Assembly: GCA_963556255.1 (NCBI GenBank)
Contig: OY744617.1
Span: forward strand, 31,482,144 to 31,546,143
From: Allolobophora icterica
Taxonomy: Eukaryota > Annelida > Clitellata > Crassiclitellata > Lumbricidae
Reading direction: 5' to 3'
DNA: 64,000 nt
Shown here: positions 45,536 through 55,300 of the stretch, piece by piece
How positions within the stretch are numbered: position 1 is the first letter of the stretch
Layout of the letters: the number at the start of each line of letters is the position of its first letter
The notes under the pieces: generated by a model
Seen by the model: only the letters and a program-made list of their open reading frames with translations
The model's database searches: none
What the model was told of the DNA's origin: nothing
Position numbers and translations under genes: made by a program

Positions 45536-46098
45536 TGTCCGATGTAGAGACCCGATCCTTTACACATTGGGCAACAGCCACCATGAGTCTCCCGCCCGAG
45601 ATATAAACCAGTCCCGCGGACCTGGGCCTCGAGTTCGCGATTGTGACGCGCGGCCTCTGCTAAAGCCGCGTCGTCGATCCGTTTTTTCTCGGCTTGGGCC
45701 GCATCGCTGGCCTGTTTCTTGCGCAGAGCCTCTGCATCGCTGGCCTGTTTGTTGTGCACGGCCTTTGCCACCTCGGCGGCCCCTCCAGCCGCGGCACCCA
45801 CCGCGGTTAACCCGCCAAAAATCAGCGGGAGGAGAGCCAGTAGTGGAAGAAATCCGCCCGATTTTGTCATCTTTTTCAGTTGCGTTTTGGTGAATCTCAG
45901 CTCCATGCCAACGCCTTCCGAAATCTTCTTCACGATTCGGGCGGCTTGAACTTTCGTAAGCGCGAGCTTATCGTCTCCACGAAGCTGGCCATGAGCGAGT
46001 CGGATCGTGGCACCAGTGCCGGCGCGCGCAGCTCTAGCTAATGTTTGCTTTTGCCCTTCGGTCAGTGAAAGGCCGAACGCAACGTATTCAGTTTTCAT
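45526..46098 (-). CDS. Polinton minor-capsid-like protein (190 aa), upstream frame of the protease
   Basis: ATG at 46098 after a TAGATATATTTT leader. Residues 1-80 are a basic region (SLTEGQKQTLARAARAGTGA), followed by a hydrophobic glycine-rich stretch (GGFLPLLALLPLIFGGLTAV, about 82-101), an alanine- and lysine-rich helix, and a CPMCKGSG end. IFGG-L matches the consensus cleaved by adenain, which would release a membrane-active part as in adenovirus protein VI; this is inference. The stop codon directly follows the slippery heptamer. Confidence 0.7.
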   Translation of the reverse strand: MKTEYVAFGLSLTEGQKQTLARAARAGTGATIRLAHGQLRGDDKLALTKVQAARIVKKISEGVGMELRFTKTQLKKMTKSGGFLPLLALLPLIFGGLTAVGAAAGGAAEVAKAVHNKQASDAEALRKKQASDAAQAEKKRIDDAALAEAARHNRELEAQVRGTGLYLGRETHGGCCPMCKGSGLYIGQKN

Positions 46099-46156
46099 TT
46101 TTGGAAAAAATATATCTAAAAGAGGGCCTTGTATCTAAATGTGAAAAAACCGATTT

Positions 46157-47452
46157 CTAGTAGACGACGTTGAATTTGCTGCCATCCGATTCAAAATTCA
46201 GGAGTCGGTCGCTGATCAGGACGGCATATGCTGTCGTATTATTTGGTACCCCTTCGTTAAAGTCCACCTTGATTTGTATGTCCTGTACAGAGGTTTTAAG
46301 TCGTTCAGATTGCCTGCGCACGTCCAGAACGAAGATCGGAAACAAATCTACAAATTCGATTGGTGTCGGTTGGCATGACGATTCACGCGCGTCTATGCCG
46401 CAATATTCTTCCTTGAAGTCACGTAGGGCCTTGTAAGCGCGAGAGGTTGTCCTCTTGGTGAAGTCGAGATTCATGTCAACCACGGGGTAGCGATCGGTGT
46501 TGAGCATAGCGAATATGTTGCGAACCTGTGCATGGTCAAACAGTGCCGGATTCTGGCCTTGATGTGCATTCTTTCCAGTCTGAAAAGCAACAAGAATCCA
46601 GCGTGGCTTTTCCGTGCCCGACTTAACGCTCAAACGCCAGGAAAAAGTCGTCGCTCGTGGCACCGCAATGTTGTCGCATTGCATGGCGCGGAATGCCACA
46701 GGTACCTTAACCTTGGCTTCAATCTGCTTCATAAGCATGCTTTTATACTCCAAAGCGGGTATTATATGCGGCATGAACCAGGAGAGTTTAGTCAGCATGA
46801 TCTGGCCATTGGCCGCTGCGGCTTCCTTGAAGATCGCGTCTGCATCCCCCTGCCGGCTCAGCAGTAAAGAGTGTTTGATCCCGTATACGACCTTGTGATA
46901 ATCATCGCAAAAACCGAATAGATGTCTTAAGGGAACGATGAATGAAAACGTTCCAATAGGGACGGGTTTTCCAATGATCATCAGTCGACGGGCCTCGAAG
47001 CCGATATTCGCAGCCGCCGCCGCCGCACTCGTGTCCTTCTGCCAACACATGTTTAAACCTTCGCCTTTGGAAAAATCATCGCCGTATACCAGCATGCCTT
47101 TCATCGTCGTGGCTTGCCCAGGTGACATGACATTCTCTATCTCGGTATTGTTAGCCAGGTATCGAATTTGAGAAAACATGTACGGGATAGCATTGTTGAT
47201 GAATGACACCAACGAGTCTGCGTTGTAAGCCGCGCCAGTTGATGTAATCCTGCCCTCCACAAGAAGGTAGCTCTTGGAAGGCTGTGTGAAAATGTCTTGG
47301 TTCTGGATGTCTATCTGTATGGCCTGACCGTTGTTAATAGCCGCAGGGTTTTGTGATTCATACTCGCGGTATTCAAACGATTCGATGCTATTATCATCGG
47401 GTACCGCCGAAGCGATGTCCAACATTTCACTCGGCACGTCAAATGCCGCCAT
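46157..47452 (-). CDS. Polinton major capsid protein, double jelly-roll type (431 aa)
   Basis: The longer frame to 47473 starts with TTG; the ATG at 47452, preceded by CTATAATA, is the likely start. The sequence has the family's early IESFEYREYESQNP region, SYLLVEGRI, and late FVDLFPIFVLDVRRQSERLK and AYAVLISDRLLNFESDGSKF. It resembles a widespread invertebrate family linked to Polinton capsids; length is near that of the short type. It would form the icosahedral shell with the penton protein at 48047. No frame damage. Confidence 0.75.
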   Translation of the reverse strand: MAAFDVPSEMLDIASAVPDDNSIESFEYREYESQNPAAINNGQAIQIDIQNQDIFTQPSKSYLLVEGRITSTGAAYNADSLVSFINNAIPYMFSQIRYLANNTEIENVMSPGQATTMKGMLVYGDDFSKGEGLNMCWQKDTSAAAAAANIGFEARRLMIIGKPVPIGTFSFIVPLRHLFGFCDDYHKVVYGIKHSLLLSRQGDADAIFKEAAAANGQIMLTKLSWFMPHIIPALEYKSMLMKQIEAKVKVPVAFRAMQCDNIAVPRATTFSWRLSVKSGTEKPRWILVAFQTGKNAHQGQNPALFDHAQVRNIFAMLNTDRYPVVDMNLDFTKRTTSRAYKALRDFKEEYCGIDARESSCQPTPIEFVDLFPIFVLDVRRQSERLKTSVQDIQIKVDFNEGVPNNTTAYAVLISDRLLNFESDGSKFNVVY

Positions 47453-47565
47453 TATTATAGCTAAAAAGTTCAAGCTTCAATTATTAATCATGCTGTAAAT
47501 GAAATTCATGTGTGGTGGGTAAAGCATTTTTGCGTTTTATGAATTAGTCGGAAATTTTTTTTATT

Positions 47566-48024
47566 TTATTTTGCGAGAAACAGACCCCTACCACCACGAC
47601 TCGGCTTTATAGTTTTGAAACCGGATCCAGCAATGCGGCTGTTTATGTCGGCCATTGCCGGAACAACGGGTGGCGGACTCACAGCCAGTTGTTTTAAGTA
47701 TTCGATGCTCTTGTCGCTGAGCGCCTTCTCCAAAGGTGCGGGAACAACAGGCGCGGCAGATGAATTTTCATTTCGTAAATGAGCTTCATTTACGGCCGCA
47801 GCGCGTCTCGCTTTCACGGCATCAACAATTTGCCTGACGGCAGATGCTGTTGTGGCGCCGGCTTTCGCGACATTACCAACCGCCTTGGCAACGTTTGTGA
47901 TTGTGCCTCTATTCGCCGAAATGAAGGAGCCTGCACGGCCAAGGAAACCCGCGATTTTGGGTATCCAGTCGAAAAGTCCACCACCCACGACACGACGCCG
48001 CTTTTTAATTCCAAGAACAAACAT
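47566..48024 (-). CDS. Polinton small basic protein, capsid-associated (152 aa)
   Basis: The frame extends to 48054, but that overlaps the upstream gene; the ATG at 48024 is preferred. The N-terminus is very basic (GIKKRRRVVGGG) and is followed by an amphipathic helix-like stretch (LFDWIPKIAGFLGRAGSFI) and an alanine-rich part. IAGS-G near the C-terminus fits the (I/L/M)xGx-G adenain consensus. By layout it resembles adenoviral core or pVI-type precursors, an inference. Confidence 0.65.
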   Translation of the reverse strand: MFVLGIKKRRRVVGGGLFDWIPKIAGFLGRAGSFISANRGTITNVAKAVGNVAKAGATTASAVRQIVDAVKARRAAAVNEAHLRNENSSAAPVVPAPLEKALSDKSIEYLKQLAVSPPPVVPAMADINSRIAGSGFKTIKPSRGGRGLFLAK

Positions 48025-48046
48025 GAGAATATTTAAGTGTGAAAAT

Positions 48047-48838
48047 CTACGCACTGCGGATGTGAAACCTTATAGTTACTGTCTCACCGCGGAGGTTTAA
48101 TTGTTCACCATTCTGGTCGGTCAGCCACACACGAATGCCCTGTACGTTACCAGCCGGTGCAACTGGTAGGTACACCAGATTTTTCGGAGACTCGATTACC
48201 TTGTAGCCGGGCGACACATCCGGGAAAAAACTGTAGATTACTGGCAGCTGGCTACCATTTCGATACGATCCAGAGATAATGTCACAATTTACCAGGATTG
48301 TGTCCACGCGGAGAATATCGACTGGATTTTCTCCCTCTTTATAACCACTACCAAGCCTCTGAGGGTTAAAACCGAGCATTTGCCTGATGGTAGATTGAGC
48401 CATATTTACCTTATATAGGGCATTCGTAATTTTTATGAAGGCGCGTAGGGTAGATGCGTTAGCTCCTATGGTAATAGGAGAATTAAAGCCGAGTGGTGCC
48501 ACACCCGTCGGAGAATTTTGCTTTTCTAACTGCCTACCGATTTCATCATTAATCTGTGCGATCTCGTAGCTTCCGTCGGGCAAAATGATCGTCTTCCACG
48601 TCACACCATTGTCGGTGCTGTAGACGAACTTGTTATTTGTGCTATCGATGTTGGGAATCGAATTATAAGTTTCAAGATTGACCAAAGCAAGCTCAAAGCG
48701 TCTTTTTGGATCCAGGTACAGCGGTGGTGAGAAAGCCGTGGTCCACCCTGTAGTATCTGAGGAAACAACTATACTAAAATTTTCCTTAGGCTGTAAAAGT
48801 TCTCTAATTTCTTCGAGCAGTTTCTCCGAGCGTTCCAT
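48047..48838 (-). CDS. Polinton minor capsid (penton-like) protein, single jelly roll (263 aa)
   Basis: ATG at 48838. It has an N-terminal helix (ERSEKLLEEIRELLQ), then TTGWTTAFSPPLYLDP, FELALVNLETYNSIPNIDST, FVYSTDNGVTWKTIILPDGSYE, and ends with ETVTIRFHIRS. This order matches Polinton penton proteins as I know them. It would occupy the fivefold vertices. It lies between the small basic protein and a structural protein, with short gaps. Confidence 0.75.
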   Translation of the reverse strand: MERSEKLLEEIRELLQPKENFSIVVSSDTTGWTTAFSPPLYLDPKRRFELALVNLETYNSIPNIDSTNNKFVYSTDNGVTWKTIILPDGSYEIAQINDEIGRQLEKQNSPTGVAPLGFNSPITIGANASTLRAFIKITNALYKVNMAQSTIRQMLGFNPQRLGSGYKEGENPVDILRVDTILVNCDIISGSYRNGSQLPVIYSFFPDVSPGYKVIESPKNLVYLPVAPAGNVQGIRVWLTDQNGEQLNLRGETVTIRFHIRSA

Positions 48839-48848
48839 CTTGTGTGCT

Positions 48849-49970
48849 TTATTTTATGAGCATGTTTCTATTCAATTCGAGTGCCAGCTCTTTGGAGATC
48901 GCACCGGAACGCAGTAACTCGTCGAGAATGGCGGAGATTTCGTTGCCGAGACCAGTGTTTCCCGCGGCCCTAGAGGCCACCAAAAGCTGCAACCTCTCTA
49001 CCAGGGCGTTTGGATCGTTGTAAAATTGCACCGCGCCGCCTCGAATCAGCTGGAACTTTTTACTTTTCCGGCCATGAATAGGCAGACCAGACATCTGTAC
49101 GAGCTTTTTAAAAGTTTCAATTGCTTGAGGCGAATATTGCTTAGTCTTAACGAAGCGTTTCGTTAACAGGCTGAACAACGACTCATCGGCCGGAGACTCG
49201 AGAACGAGGTTACCACCTTTAAACACTCTCAGTCTACCGGCAGACAACGCGACGGGGTCAACGGAGAGCTCACCCAAGGCGTTACCTTGTAATTTCAGAG
49301 GAACGGCTGGAACACTGAAACCCTTTCCTTTTTTAGTGAGGGCGTGGCCTTTCAATAGCAAACGAATTCGATCTCTGTAGTCCTGTAGGACGCCGATATC
49401 TACGGCCAGCGCATGTACCTTTTCTTCGTCTCCGTTCTTATTGGCCTTCCTTTTCTCTTTGCCCAGGGTGTGGCGATTATAATAATTTACGCCTTCGATT
49501 ATCTGTTTCACAGCTGCCGTGTCGTTCAGGTCGAGCTCGCTCGGAGGGGTAAAACCGTGCCGCCTGATTGTATCGACGTTGAGATGTCTGTTTGGGTGGA
49601 CGAGCAATGCTTCCGCTGGAGCAGATGCTCCTGCGGCGGGGTGTGCCTCAATCGCTGGAATAGCCGTTGGAGCAGTTGCTCCAACGGAATCACCGAACAA
49701 CGCCGCTATCGGGTTAAAATTAGCAGACTCTGAAATCTGCGCCGGCAAATCCTGTAAAGCGCTGGTAACTTTCTGCAGCTCCTTAGACGTAGCCGCCTGG
49801 GATTCAGCTGTGGCTGTGGCGATTGGTTTGAAAAGCTTTGCCGCATCGTACTGAAGATTGGCTTCACCGAGCTTCTCGTCCACGAAACGCTGTCTCAAGC
49901 GATTTCTCCGAGCTAAATAATCCTGAGTTAACGCGTCTCGCTCCTGTTTAGAAGAAACCTTTGTCCACAT
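48849..49970 (-). CDS. Polinton conserved structural-type protein (373 aa)
   Basis: ATG at 49970. The N-terminal third is charged and probably coiled coil (ERDALTQDYLARRNRLRQRF; ATSKELQKVTSALQDL). The middle has HPNRHLNVDTIRRHGFTPPS, and the C-terminal part is globular, with FSLLTKRFVKTKQYSPQAI and GLPIHGRKSKKFQLIRGG. Similar proteins recur in Polintons of other animals, but their function is not known to me. Confidence 0.65.
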   Translation of the reverse strand: MWTKVSSKQERDALTQDYLARRNRLRQRFVDEKLGEANLQYDAAKLFKPIATATAESQAATSKELQKVTSALQDLPAQISESANFNPIAALFGDSVGATAPTAIPAIEAHPAAGASAPAEALLVHPNRHLNVDTIRRHGFTPPSELDLNDTAAVKQIIEGVNYYNRHTLGKEKRKANKNGDEEKVHALAVDIGVLQDYRDRIRLLLKGHALTKKGKGFSVPAVPLKLQGNALGELSVDPVALSAGRLRVFKGGNLVLESPADESLFSLLTKRFVKTKQYSPQAIETFKKLVQMSGLPIHGRKSKKFQLIRGGAVQFYNDPNALVERLQLLVASRAAGNTGLGNEISAILDELLRSGAISKELALELNRNMLIK

Positions 49971-50010
49971 CGTGGTTGTATGTCGACTATATCTTGCCTA
50001 TATTGTGTCT

Positions 50011-50697
50011 TTAAATACTTGCCTTGGGCTTATAGAAGCGATCGAACCCGCAACGATATTTTCCGTCGTACACTTTAGACGTCAAATCTATGACTGCGAA
50101 TCCATATGGCTGGGCAGCACACTCGCTGAAAAATGAACGGAACTCATCGAAAGACATGTCGCCGCCCACGAACGTATCGTGAATGGCTCGCAAATTTTTA
50201 CTGTCTTGGTTGAAGAGGACGATAAGATTGGCATTGTCGCGGATGGCTTGCTTCGGAATTCGAAAATAATTCTGTGTTAAGTAGAAGCAGTCCGCGCCAC
50301 CGTGTCGACCCATAGTGAAATACCTTTCGATGGGCGACTGTTTTTCAAGCATGACGTCATCGAAAACTAGAAGGCTTCTGGCATTCTTATTTAATGATTC
50401 AACTGGAACTATTTCATCTGAGCAAGAGTGAAAGGAAGCCACTTCCTTACCGGCAACTTTTTCGAGTTCTGTTATCCAGTCCCGAAGAAACTGATATTTT
50501 TCCTGTCCCAGAGACTTTGAGTATAGATAGAGCCGGTCAAAACGTAGGTACCCCTTCTTCAGAAGGAGGTTAAGCAGTAGGTTTGTTTTCCCACATCCGC
50601 TAGGCCCGCAGATTATACACCGTATGCTGGATGGCAACAACCAATGGTGGTGTTTTTTCCCATCGTCGGCTTCGAGATCGAAATTTGTTATTTCCAT
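50011..50697 (-). CDS. Polinton DNA-packaging ATPase, FtsK/HerA type (228 aa)
   Basis: The frame to 50844 begins with TTG; the ATG at 50697 leaves a normal N-terminus. Walker A is GPSGCGKT (residues 31-38), Walker B is SLLVFDDV (about 115), and a polar sensor motif LTQNYF follows. It would pump the DNA into capsids. It is divergent from the phospholipase gene: their ATGs are separated by only 38 bp. Confidence 0.9.
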   Translation of the reverse strand: MEITNFDLEADDGKKHHHWLLPSSIRCIICGPSGCGKTNLLLNLLLKKGYLRFDRLYLYSKSLGQEKYQFLRDWITELEKVAGKEVASFHSCSDEIVPVESLNKNARSLLVFDDVMLEKQSPIERYFTMGRHGGADCFYLTQNYFRIPKQAIRDNANLIVLFNQDSKNLRAIHDTFVGGDMSFDEFRSFFSECAAQPYGFAVIDLTSKVYDGKYRCGFDRFYKPKASI

Positions 50698-50735
50698 ATA
50701 GAGACAACGAGTTATGATTGTATTCAACGAAAACA
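50698..50735. promoter_or_regulatory. 38-bp divergent intergenic region
   Basis: It separates the ATPase ATG (minus) and the phospholipase ATG (plus). Any shared promoter must overlap one of the coding starts. No TATA box is obvious within it. Confidence 0.4.
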
Positions 50736-51302
50736 ATGTATTGCCTACGATGTAAGAAACATACTGAGACTTCAAATGAAACAATTGTCGAGTTACGAAA
50801 CGGTCGGCCAGCCAAGAAGGGAACCTGTGCCGTCTGCGGTGCAAAGAAGAGCCAAATTTTGCCTTCTAAAGTGCGAAAGCATAAGTCTCGTGAGACTTAT
50901 GGAGGCTCGCTACTGAATAGGGCCCTCAACGCTCTACCTCTACCAGAAATGCATATGAGCCTTCCATCCGGTATGTCTTCGGAAGATAATCCGGGAGGTT
51001 CTTTTCAGAACACGGGAAAGTACTCTTACTGTGGACCATTCACAAAACTCGACAAACGGCTGTCACAGCGATATCACGGTGTTAATCAGCTCGACCGTGC
51101 GTGCCTCCACCACGATGTGGCTTACGCAGTTCATAAAGATACTCCGGGGCGTAACCACGCAGATGACATCCTCGCTGCAGCCGCGTCGAAGATCGCACTC
51201 ACCGATGAAACTCCGGATTATGAGAAGAAGGATGCCCGGCTCGTATCGGCCATTATGTCAGCAAAGTCGAGGCTAGGGATGGGTGTTGGACGGCGGCGCT
51301 AA
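50736..51302 (+). CDS. Polinton zinc-ribbon plus phospholipase A2-like protein (188 aa)
   Basis: An upstream TTG extension exists, but the ATG at 50736 is preferred. Residues 1-45 form a zinc ribbon (CLRCKKHTE ... GTCAVCGAKKSQ) like the DUF5679 family. The C-terminal part has the phospholipase A2 signature: YCGPFTKLDKRL as the calcium loop, and DRACLHHDVAYA with the catalytic His-Asp pair. The domain resembles those of parvovirus VP1, where it helps virions leave endosomes; such a role here is inference. The TAA overlaps an ATG of the integrase frame by one base. Confidence 0.85.
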   Translation: MYCLRCKKHTETSNETIVELRNGRPAKKGTCAVCGAKKSQILPSKVRKHKSRETYGGSLLNRALNALPLPEMHMSLPSGMSSEDNPGGSFQNTGKYSYCGPFTKLDKRLSQRYHGVNQLDRACLHHDVAYAVHKDTPGRNHADDILAAAASKIALTDETPDYEKKDARLVSAIMSAKSRLGMGVGRRR

Positions 51303-51355
51303 TGAAAATCATTTGTGTATGTGTTTACCTGTTTGTAATATATAGTATTACTGAA

Positions 51356-52369
51356 ATGTCTAAGCACCTTTCAGCCGTCTATTACAGCCCTAGAGGTTAC
51401 TGGCGAGGTAAGGCTGCGGTGAAGAAACTAGCCTCAGCCGCCAACGTTTCCGAGGCGGAGGCTCGTGATTGGCTGAAGAAACAAGCGGTGTGGCAGATTT
51501 ATCTTCCCGTTCCACGCCGCATACCGCGTCCAAAGTTTGAGGAAAATCGACCAAACGCCGTACACCAAGCCGATCTCTTGTTTTTACCTCACGATAAAGT
51601 AGGTCGAAAGACTTATAAATACGCTCTCACTGTTGTTGATGTTGCCTCACGATACAAAGAAGCTGAACCGTTGATAAACAAAAGTGCGACCGAAGTCGCC
51701 GCCGCTTTAAGCCGGATCTATAAGAGGGGCCCATTAACTTGGCCTCGACTCTTTCAGGTCGATCCTGGACGCGAATTTATGGGTGATTTTACACCGTTGC
51801 TGACGAAGCACGACGTTCTTGTAAGACGCGGACAGGCCGGAAATCATCGCCAACAGGGCATCGTTGAACGCTTTAACCGTACTCTAGCTGAGCGACTTTT
51901 CGGTGCCCAGTACGCTCAGGAATTGCTCCTGGCTGCAAGGGGTTCATCCGAACGGTCGGTGGAATGGGTTCGCCGGATGCCCGAAGTTGTTGCTGCACTA
52001 AACGATGAGCCGACGCGCTTGCTCGAGATGAAGCCGGTTGAAGCGATGAAAGCTGCTAAAGTGACACAGAAGCCCTCTCATTCACAAATGAAAACTCGTT
52101 TGTGGGGAATGGATGAGCCTATTCTCGGACACGACGTTCTCGTCCGATATTTGTACGCTCCCGGCGAGCTCGAAGGTGGAAGCAAACGAGCCACCGACCC
52201 TAACTGGTCGCTCACCATCCACGCTATTTTGGATGTTGTTCGGCGGGCTGGTCAACCGGCTTTGTACCATCTAGTTGATGGACCTGGCCGCGGTTTTGTC
52301 CGTGAGGAGCTGCTTCTGGTGCCTATGGGCACTGAGTTACCCCCCGATAGAATACTCAACCGTCGTTGA
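51356..52369 (+). CDS. Polinton retroviral-type integrase (337 aa)
   Basis: The frame opens at the ATG at 51302, but the ATG at 51356 (MSKHLSAVYYSPRGYWRG) fits the family, and a TAATATATAG stretch precedes it. Catalytic DDE residues: D71 in HQADLLFL, D135 in QVDPGREF, E170 in QGIVERFNRT. The C-terminus has an SH3- or chromodomain-like part (LGHDVLVRYLYAPG). It inserts the element and makes the short target duplications. It ends tail-to-tail with the polymerase, overlapping 14 bp. Confidence 0.92.
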   Translation: MSKHLSAVYYSPRGYWRGKAAVKKLASAANVSEAEARDWLKKQAVWQIYLPVPRRIPRPKFEENRPNAVHQADLLFLPHDKVGRKTYKYALTVVDVASRYKEAEPLINKSATEVAAALSRIYKRGPLTWPRLFQVDPGREFMGDFTPLLTKHDVLVRRGQAGNHRQQGIVERFNRTLAERLFGAQYAQELLLAARGSSERSVEWVRRMPEVVAALNDEPTRLLEMKPVEAMKAAKVTQKPSHSQMKTRLWGMDEPILGHDVLVRYLYAPGELEGGSKRATDPNWSLTIHAILDVVRRAGQPALYHLVDGPGRGFVREELLLVPMGTELPPDRILNRR

Positions 52370-55300
52370 TTTTGTAGTGCCCGTATGCCAGCGTTGTTAT
52401 CCCATCGGCCTCTATCCACTTTTTTGTGTCTAATGGAGAGAGGCTGATCTTATTCTGCTCGTACACTCCGATCTGGTGGTCGTGGCTTCGAATCACGACT
52501 TGTGTGTGCCGCATCTCTTCTCGTTCGAACAGGCATTCCTTGTATAGCTCGTGGTGCAGATCCTTCTTGACAACTGCTCTCTGAACGCCTTTAGCTTTCC
52601 TGATCTCTGAACCACCCGATTTTAAGATCGAGTACATCTTCGGACGCAGTCCCACGAATTCGGCTATGGCAACTCCGTTACATTCATCTTTGAACTTGCC
52701 CACGACTTTCTTGTTCTCGACGCCGTAGTACGGGCTGTCTCTAGGAAACTCACTAAAGTCGTATGAATGTTTTTTGTTCCACATATCGGCATAGGCGTCC
52801 GGAGTTTCCACCTGAAATAAGAGGCTATCTGTGTCTGTGTATAAGAGTTGAGCATTGTTGCCGTACTCGTTTTTCACATCGTTGTACCAGAAGTCGTACA
52901 TCAGATGCTTGCTGAGGTCGAGGACAGCCTGGCCGACATATACAGGTCTGTTTAACTTGAGCTTGTTCTTCAAACTGTGAATCGCGGCGAGTTGGTCGTT
53001 GAAGATTTTGTGTGATATGTAGGCCGGGTCAGCAATTAGTTTACGAAGTTTGTCAACTTTTGAGGTCGGTACCAGGTTAACTCTGATTCTTTTTCTAAGA
53101 TTTTCCATGGTTTTTCCGAAAACTGCATTATTAGCCAGTTTGAAGAAGTCTTTTTCAAATTCTGACGTTGCCTTCGCCCTCAATTTCGTATTCATCTCGA
53201 TGTATGGAGCCATCCATGCCTCCTGTCTGAATTTAATGGCACGATGAATTTTAGAAACTCGTAGGCCCAACGAGTGGTAGAGCTTGAGATTTCTATAATG
53301 GACTACATAACGCTCCTTGGGTCGTAGGCTGGGTACTAACTTCACATGCTTTGTGAACTTGCCTCCCAACTCGTTCATAAGCACATTCTGATAGTCACTC
53401 AACCACTCCTCTTGGACTGTCAGGGTCTCCGGTGCTAGGGGATAGTCGCTATGTGATTCGTGGAGGTGCTCCGGGTACTCAAGATCGACTTCGAGCAGGA
53501 AGCCTTCAGGCGCGTCGTCTGGAGTTTCCAACACTTCATCGAGAGTTGGACTTTCCCAGCTAAATCCTCCAACTGGCAATGACTGTTGCATCGCCCAGCC
53601 ATAGAGGTTATTAGCATCGAGGTACATGATCCAGTTGTCTGGCTTCGTGGTATCGTGATCTGGGCATTGCGGATTGTTAGCCTTTGCGAAGCGCTTAGAT
53701 ACCATCGAAATTCCACCTCGGAGACCGTTCTCTACAAATAAGTGCATGTCTATATCGGTGAGAAGTTCGAGCTCGATTTTCGTCTTTTTCAGCAAAGCGT
53801 CCCAGGCCATTCCTGGCAGGCTGAAGTAGTTAGCCGGGTCCAGACTGTAGTGTTTCATCGATGTGTTTCTGAAGGTCTCGAATACATAGGCTAGTAGGAG
53901 TACATCCGTACGGAGATACAAGTCGTGATAGTCACCCAGATTCTTACATTCGAATTCATCCCATACTCTTTGAGCGTGTTGATAATCCTCATCAGAGATG
54001 TTCTCTCGGGACAGCCTGCTGTAGAACGCTTCTTTGGGTGGAAGTCGGTCTTCTTCGAAGCGGTGGTAATCGTCAATGTGCTCGTAACAATATACGCCCT
54101 TTCGCCTCAAAAGATCTAGTTTTGTCCTATCATCATGAACGAAATTTTCCTTTATATATGCCGTTGTCACTTTCAAATCCTCTAGCGACAGATTTCCTGA
54201 TAATTTATCCAACGAGCTGTTTAGAAACTGGAGGCTGTCGATGAACTGTAGTTGTCCTATGTTGAATGTCATGTACTTCTCCATATTGTTTGGAATACAG
54301 TTAATTTCAGTTTCCTCATCCTGCGCGGCCTCACAGCTACCTATCGCTTGCATTATGAGGTGGCTGTCGTAACCTCGGAGATTGTGGAAGACCACCGGTA
54401 GCTTACACTTATCGGGATATATTCGAAGTTTGAGGTTGCAGGCGTTGTGAGCGGCACCTCGGTACTTACCGGTAATGTGACAGTGGTCGCGAACTCTATC
54501 CTCTTCGAGCGTTTCTCCGCAGATATGACATTCAGTAGCCTCGCGGAATGATTGGCGATCAACTGCTGACATAACCATCTTAGCTGGGGTGGCCAGCCTT
54601 TGTTTGATAGTGGCTAGCTCGCCTTGTAGTCGTTGTAGGAACTCTTGCACAGCGTTCTCTCCACGATACAGCACCGGCTTCTTCGTGCGACCGTCGCATC
54701 GAACTACTATATAACAAAAACTACATGGTTTCTGCTCAGCTATCTGTCTAGTGTTGCTCTCGTTGGGGTTCATGGCTGCACCTTCGACTGGTATGTTTAG
54801 AGCCTCGAAGTCCGCGTAAATAATATACGGAGTGCGCATCTGTTTGTGATGGTTCTGGAATTTTAGGATATTTTCATCCTCTTTTGGCATCTCAATCCGC
54901 TGAGGCTTCTCACTGATGCCCTGGCAATCTGTGATATGGGCATCCAGCAAGTCTTGTCTACAGAATATGTGTAGGCAGCGACGACATGGGTGTTTCTTGT
55001 GCTTGTCTTTGCTATTTTGATGAAGAATTCGGCCAAGGTCTTTAATCCAGACGTAGTGGTAATCCTCACCTTTAACTAATAGTAGAAGATCGATATTATA
55101 GTCTCTATTGGTCTGCTTTGAGACATAAATCGGGTACAGCCCTTCATTCCATCCGAAGACCGATACGGACACCATCGGGTTCTGACGCTCGAACTTGCCG
55201 ACATCTGTGACCTTCACTGGAAATTCTATTCCGTCGAAGTTTAGCTCGAGGAGGTGGGCACGATACTTAGTTGGGCGTTGAGGGTCCTTATCTACTGGAT

